From assembly GCA_016584495.1 (NCBI GenBank), contig WAID01000004.1, positions 3,100,001 through 3,164,000 on the forward strand: a stretch of DNA of 64,000 nucleotides, given 5' to 3'. Both the position numbers and the translations under genes were made by a program. Below the pieces are notes generated by a model that did not search any database, was not told the origin of the DNA, and was given only the letters and a program-made list of their open reading frames with translations. Origin of the DNA: Celoporthe dispersa (Eukaryota > Ascomycota > Sordariomycetes > Diaporthales > Cryphonectriaceae). This document shows, piece after piece, positions 59,377 through 64,000 of this stretch (its first letter is position 1; every line of letters begins with the position of its first letter).

Positions 59377-60141
59377 GCTGGGTGAAGCTGAAGGCGTAAA
59401 GAGATTCCAGAGAAACTGAAAATCGAGGTCCGAAATTAGCTGATGAGCAGGTGGGAGGGTGAAGGGGCAAAGGGTCGGCGAGGATGTCAAGGAAGCTGTG
59501 GCAGTGACGGAAGGTGCAAAACGATGAAAAGGCAGCTGAGTTTTCAGAGCTGTGTTGGGGAGATGCTGAGGAGTAAAGTGCTCTAGAACCACGGAGGGAG
59601 TAAGTGGTGAGGTAGAGCTGAGAAATCTCAAGGTCGTATGTACGTACTTACAATTCCGAGAGAGTGTAGAGCGGAGCCCTTTGGTGTATCTGGTGTTGAG
59701 AATGCTGAGAATAAAGGGCTTGGCAGGAGCACTCCAGACAGCGGCGCGATATCCTCATCAACCCAGAGAAACTCAGGCACAGAGCATGAGAATCTTCAAA
59801 GGACCTTTCGACTGTCGGGCCTTGTTGTGTTGTTGGACAAGAAACTGCTGGGCGGTGTTTTAGCTATCACTTGTAAAATGCAGCGGAGATGAAGGAGTGG
59901 GCCTAAGATGAGCAGGAGTAGTGAGGTTGGATGGGATGGGGTCGAGAACAGGAGTAGAAAATGGTCGAGGGTGAGCAAGTGGTTGAAAAAGGAGGAATTG
60001 GTGACAGTTACTTCTTTTACCTGAGATGGATGCAGGAGCGGCTGAGCAGTTCAAGAACTATCTTATTTCTGTCCAATCTGCCTTCCATTTTGTCTATGAG
60101 AGCAGCCACCCCTCAACACTTGGTGACCAGCTCACCTGTCG

Positions 60142-60158
60142 TTTTTTTTTTTTTTTTT
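60142..60158. repeat. T17 homopolymer
   Basis: Longest homopolymer noticed in the window. On the minus strand it reads as a poly(A) tract. Confidence 0.9.
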
Positions 60159-60565
60159 GAAGGGCATGGGCGTTATTTGTGCGGTTGTTCAGTATTAATG
60201 CAAGATAGATTCCTATCAAATGCCATCTCAACCGCCCAAGCCGAGCAGCGCATCGAATCCCTACAATCACTTGATATGAACATCTCTAGATGCTCTTCGA
60301 GAGGGCCGAGACCCAGAAGGCGTTGTGCACCCTGTTCGGGGCAGCAACAGTTCTGGCCAGGGCGAGCAGCACTGGAGGAGCAGTGAGGGAGCCACCAGGA
60401 AAAGCAGCCGAGTAAACAACACTCCAGAGCAAGAGATCCCAGGCAGGTGGCCTTAAGCGGTCTAGCGGGTTTACATGTGGAGGGCCTGCTGCGTGGTGAA
60501 AAGGATTGATCGAGCTTTTGACGTTGACTCGATGTGATCGAGTAACCGTTTGCGGGGGCCCGTTG

Positions 60566-60584
60566 AGATAAGGTCTGGTATCTT
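60566..60584. promoter_or_regulatory. Inverted pair of GATA-factor-type sites
   Basis: AGATAA at 60566-60571 and TATCTT at 60579-60584 (AAGATA on the other strand), seven bases apart. Paired GATA sites are typical of AreA/NIT2 targets such as purine and pyrimidine permeases (knowledge). At about 930 bases before the permease ATG the assignment is only a suggestion. Confidence 0.25.
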
Positions 60585-61515
60585 AGCGCAATCTTCCCGT
60601 ACCAAGGGTACCCAGCAGGGATCGTACAGGGGCACATGGGTCTGAACAAGGTAGGGATTCTCTTGACTCCTCATCCTGTCCTCGACGAAGCCTTTCCTCT
60701 CTCTGTGCAGCCGCCTTCAGTCTACGCGAAATCCGGACCTGCTTGATGGCCACACGCCCTCTCGATTTTCTGGACATCCCGTGGTGAGATGTCGAAAAAA
60801 TCACAGGAGAAGGCAGACTTGTTGGAATCTTACTCACAGCCTGCCGGCTGCCGAGCGGACAGGACAGTGCTGGGCTCCCTTAGCCCTGTGTTGATCTTCC
60901 GAGTCCTGGATAGGCACAACTTGCTGTAGCAGCCCTCCTTGCGAGTCTATCAATCGGGCCTGCATGGCTCATGCAGTAGGTTGTCTAGTGCCAGGAGATA
61001 TCATCATACGCCAGGGGTCAAGTGGCCATGTCCTACGCACTGCCGCGTGGGGGAACTTGGGTGAGATGTCTCTTTTTTCCCTTCTCTCTTTTTTTTTCTT
61101 CTTCTTTCTTTCCTCCCTCTCCTGACAATGGTTCCGCTATCGCACCACCATATTCTTCTTGTCCCCCCTCGTGCCCAGGTGTAATTTTTCCTGTGTGTAT
61201 ATATAGCTCGAGACCATGACCACCTCCTGAGATTCCCTCTCCTCCTGCGTTGCTGACATCTGCACTCGTCAACTTCGTATGCCATATGCAGTAGAGAGAG
61301 TGTGTGTCTTGACGAGTACACACTCTATTGACACTCAAGCAGGGCCAGGGACTCACGTGCTCTCCCTGGTGAACCCACGTCCCGACTCTCTGGATCTATT
61401 ACTCGATCAAAACCACCCTCTCCTGCACGTATTACGTTTCTTCCCGCTCTAGTTTAAACAATACTCCCACACACACACACACGCACGCACACACTCTCAC
61501 CTATCCCTCCCTGCC

Positions 61516-63232
61516 ATGGATGCCGACAGGGGCCTCCGGCTCAGGCGCTGGGCTGACAAGCTCGTCGTCGACCACGAGCCTGGCCTGACCACATCCCAGC
61601 TGATGCTCACCAACCATGATCTCAAGCCTGTCGAGCACGAGCGGCGGCAGTGGAGGTCGTGGAACTTTGTCGGCTTCTGGATCGCCGACAGTTTCAACAT
61701 CAACACCTGGATGATATCATCGTCCATGGTGGCTGCTGGCCTGTCGTGGTGGCAGTCCTGGCTCTGCGTCTGGATCGGCTATGCCATTGCAGGCTGCTTC
61801 ATATGCGCCACCGGCCGCATAGGCGCCACTACCACATCGGCTTTCCCGTGGTGAACAGGGCCTCCTTTGGCATCTGGGGTAGCTTGTGGCCTATCTTCAA
61901 CAGGGCTGCCATGGCTTGCATCTGGTATGGCGTGCAGAGCTACATCGGGGGCGAGTGCGTCTACCTGATGATCCGGGCCATATGGAAGAGCTGGGTGCGT
62001 TGACAGGCCTCCCCGAGAACGAGCCTCGCGTGATCTATACTAAACATGTCTATGCGCAACAGGACCGGGACACGATCCCAAACACCTTTCCTGCCGATTC
62101 TGGCACCACGACAGCGGACTGGGTCAGCTTCTTCCTCTTCTGGCTGCTCTCCCTCCCCGCGATCTGGTTCCCCGTCCACAAGATCCGTCATCTGTTCACC
62201 GTCAAGGCCTACTTTGTGCCCTGCGCCGCCATCGCCTTCCTGGTCTGGGCTGTCGTGCGCGCCGGCGGCATAGGCCCCGTCATCAGCCAGCCCTCGACGC
62301 TCTCGGGCTCGGCTCTGGGATGGGAGTTCGTCAAGGGCATCATGTCCTCCATCGCAAACTTCGCGACCCTGATCGTCAACGACCCCGACTTCTCCCGTTT
62401 CGCGAGAAAGCCCGAGGACGCGCTCTGGTCCCAGCTCCTTACCATCCCTATCGGCTTCGCCGTGACCTCGTTCATCGGCATCATCGTGTCCTCGAGCTCT
62501 GCCGTCATCTATGGTGGTGAGCCCGTCTGGGACCCCACCGAGCTCCTGGAGAGGTTCCTCGACGACGGCGGCTCCGCGCAGCGCTTCGGGGTCTTCATCA
62601 TCGCCTTCGCCTTTGCCCTGGCCCAGCTAGGTACCAACATCGCCGCCAACTCGGTCTCCGCCGGAACGGACATGACCGCGCTGTTCCCCCGGTACCTCAA
62701 CATCAGGCGTGGCGGATACATCTGTGCCGCCGTCGGCCTGGCCATGTGCCCCTACACCCTCCTCACCTCTTCCAACCAGTTCACGACATACCTGTCTGCG
62801 TACTCCGTCTTCCTCTCCTCCATCGCCGGCGTCATGATCTCGGACTACTACTTCGTGCGCAAGGGCTATTACGAGGTCAAGGAGCTCTACGACGCACGCA
62901 GCTCCGGACCCTACTACTACTCCTTCGGCGTTCACTGGAGGGCCTATGTCGCCTACGTTGCCGGCATTCTGATCAACGTCGTCGGGTTTGCGGGCGCTAT
63001 CGGGCGCAGCGTGCCGGCGGGGGCGACATACATCTACGATCTGAACTTCTTCTGCGGGTTCATCGTGTCCTCGGGGATATACTGGGCCTTGTGTAAGATC
63101 TTTCCCATCCCGGCATGCAGCGACCAGTGGATGGAAGTTGGCGATGCGATTGATGATGTGCGGCTGGCGTATGAGGCGAGCGAGGGCGAGGACGGAGCGG
63201 ATAAAGGTGCTGTTGATTCGAAGCTGGTTTGA
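61516..63232 (+). CDS. furD: NCS1-family permease (uracil/FurD-like)
   Basis: Plasma-membrane proton symporter for uracil or a related base (uridine or allantoin are alternatives within the family). Exons are 61516-61994 and 62063-63232 (68-nt intron, GTGCGT...AACAG), 549 residues, about twelve membrane segments. Family marks are WNFVGFWIADSFNINTWMISSSM, GFPVVNRASFGIWGSLWPIFNRA, the substrate-region WYGVQSYIGGECVYLM, NDPDFSRFARKP, QLGTNIAANSVSAGTDMTALFP and GVMISDYYFVRKGYY. One base is missing at the CC of 61826-61827 (GRIGA|HYHIGFP). Restoring it keeps the frame through the intron. The next raw open frame starts at 61886 with an antisense-like leader and reads through the intron. NCS1 identity is firm; the substrate is inferred. 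Confidence 0.9.
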
Positions 63233-64000
63233 GGGCGTGTGTGCTTCCACGAGAGAGCGGGGCTTTCGAGTCCTGGCGTGAGATATAGAAAGGAGTACAT
63301 GCCAATTCACATGATTATCTATGGTCTATACTTACTCTTCCATGTGCCGGTGCGAACCGTGCCTCACAGAGCTACATCGCCCTGTCGACGTAGTCCTCAA
63401 GAGGTTAGGCACTGTGATGAGGTCGCTGTGATGAGACATGCAATGACAACAAGAATAGACCTCATATTGACCTGGTATGAAACGTTGCGTGCAGTGACAG
63501 GAAGTTGAGGCAGGTTCTTGGGGATATCTGTGTTGAGGTTGTCTGCTTAGCATCTTTTTCTACTTACTCGGACTGTCGATTAGAAATTCTAGGGATCGCT
63601 AAGGCATCTGGGTCTTATTTAGCATTATATCCTAGATATTCAGAATGACTCATCCATGAAGGATTGTCGGTCATGCCGGGGCCTGCGGAGCTCATCATAG
63701 TGAAACGGTTTGCTCACACCTCAAGTATCTCTTCGAGATGCATAATGTTCGTCACAAATTTGTGCCAGGAATCATGATGCTTGACATCGCCAGCAGTGTT
63801 ATGAAGGAAATGAAGACATGTCTCGACAGCAAGCCAGACTCCAGCTAGAGGAGACTGCGTCTCAGTGGGCTCTAACTGTCGAAGCGAAGGGGTATTAACT
63901 GGTCATACGGCAATAAATCATGAGCTGAGATCTGTGAGCTAAAGAGGAGGGTCATCTTGACGCAAAGGCGCATTGACTACGAAGCCCCCGTATCAGGAAC
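63233..64000. other. Right-end spacer
   Basis: 768 bases of 3' flank of the permease gene up to the window edge. I see no gene, repeat or RNA. Confidence 0.5.

Larger units (their letters stand above)
59377..61515. other. Divergent intergenic region (SNF2 gene / permease)
   Basis: 2.1 kb. It holds a T17 run (60142-60158), an inverted pair of GATA sites (60566-60584), a T/C-rich stretch (61067-61115) and a CA-rich stretch just before the permease ATG (61470-61495). A minus-strand open frame of 158 codons (60173-60649) ending near the T17 run is not recognisable. Confidence 0.45.

Noticed and set aside
61886..62062. Alternative permease start with an antisense-like leader, read directly into exon 2.
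   Set aside because: It reads through the intron; the conserved protein joins 61994 to 62063 after WKSW.
1..64000. Possible gene cluster, defence island or other multi-gene system.
   Set aside because: The recognised genes are unrelated housekeeping functions on both strands with separate promoters; no shared pathway or signature of a cluster is visible.

Overview
The window is nuclear DNA of a filamentous ascomycete, most likely a Sordariomycete. The support is: short spliceosomal introns (about 55-140 nt, GTAAGT/GTGAGT donors, CAG/TAG acceptors), GC-rich genes separated by pyrimidine-rich spacers, and gene content such as a BLI-3 homologue, an AcuH/Crc1 carrier, a FurD-type permease and a Prd1 peptidase. 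I see no prokaryotic operon, CRISPR array, tRNA or rRNA.

Layout, left to right. 1-1849 (-): 5' part of an M3 oligopeptidase that runs off the left edge. 2583-3117 (-): myosin light chain. 4831-5483 (+): CoA-binding-fold protein. 5851-8382 (-): DEAD-box helicase Dbp4. 9367-10559 (+): FAD synthetase. 11298-14453 (-): SUN-domain protein. 15887-17271 (-): UDP-glucose 4-epimerase. 18222-23948 (-): giant ankyrin-repeat/coiled-coil protein. 25970-28208 (-): histidine-phosphatase (PGAM-like) protein. 30951-32247 (+): GPI transamidase subunit Gpi8. 32906-36116 (+): TFIIIC 90 kDa-type subunit. 36552-37696 (-): carnitine/acylcarnitine carrier. 40215-40855 (+): E2 ubiquitin-conjugating enzyme. 41411-43118 (-): Alg1 mannosyltransferase. 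44269-46139 (+): Msc2-type zinc transporter. 46812-47531 (-): Snu23 splicing factor. 47779-48325: a MITE-like inverted-repeat element. 48514-49552 (+): Dph5. 50561-51178 (+): BLI-3. 52758-54175 (+): F-box-like protein. 55106-59376 (-): SNF2/RING ATPase. 61516-63232 (+): NCS1 uracil-type permease.

The genes are mostly unrelated housekeeping functions (ribosome biogenesis, pol III transcription, splicing, N-glycan and GPI assembly, diphthamide, flavin, galactose and carnitine metabolism). I see no biosynthetic cluster or defence island. Two of them (Alg1, Gpi8) share the ER glycoconjugate theme, but that is weak.

The dominant anomaly is technical. Twelve of the 22 conserved genes can be read through only by assuming one-base gains or losses, 17 in all, nearly all in homopolymer runs. 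With these assumed, the spliced length of each of the eleven complete genes becomes an exact multiple of three. This points to a homopolymer-error-prone draft assembly rather than pseudogenes. Gene ends given below follow the homology-supported frame, not the raw open frame. The best biological novelties are the inverted-repeat element inside the snu23/dph5 divergent promoter and the unusual ankyrin protein. I did not find evidence for an undescribed multi-gene system.
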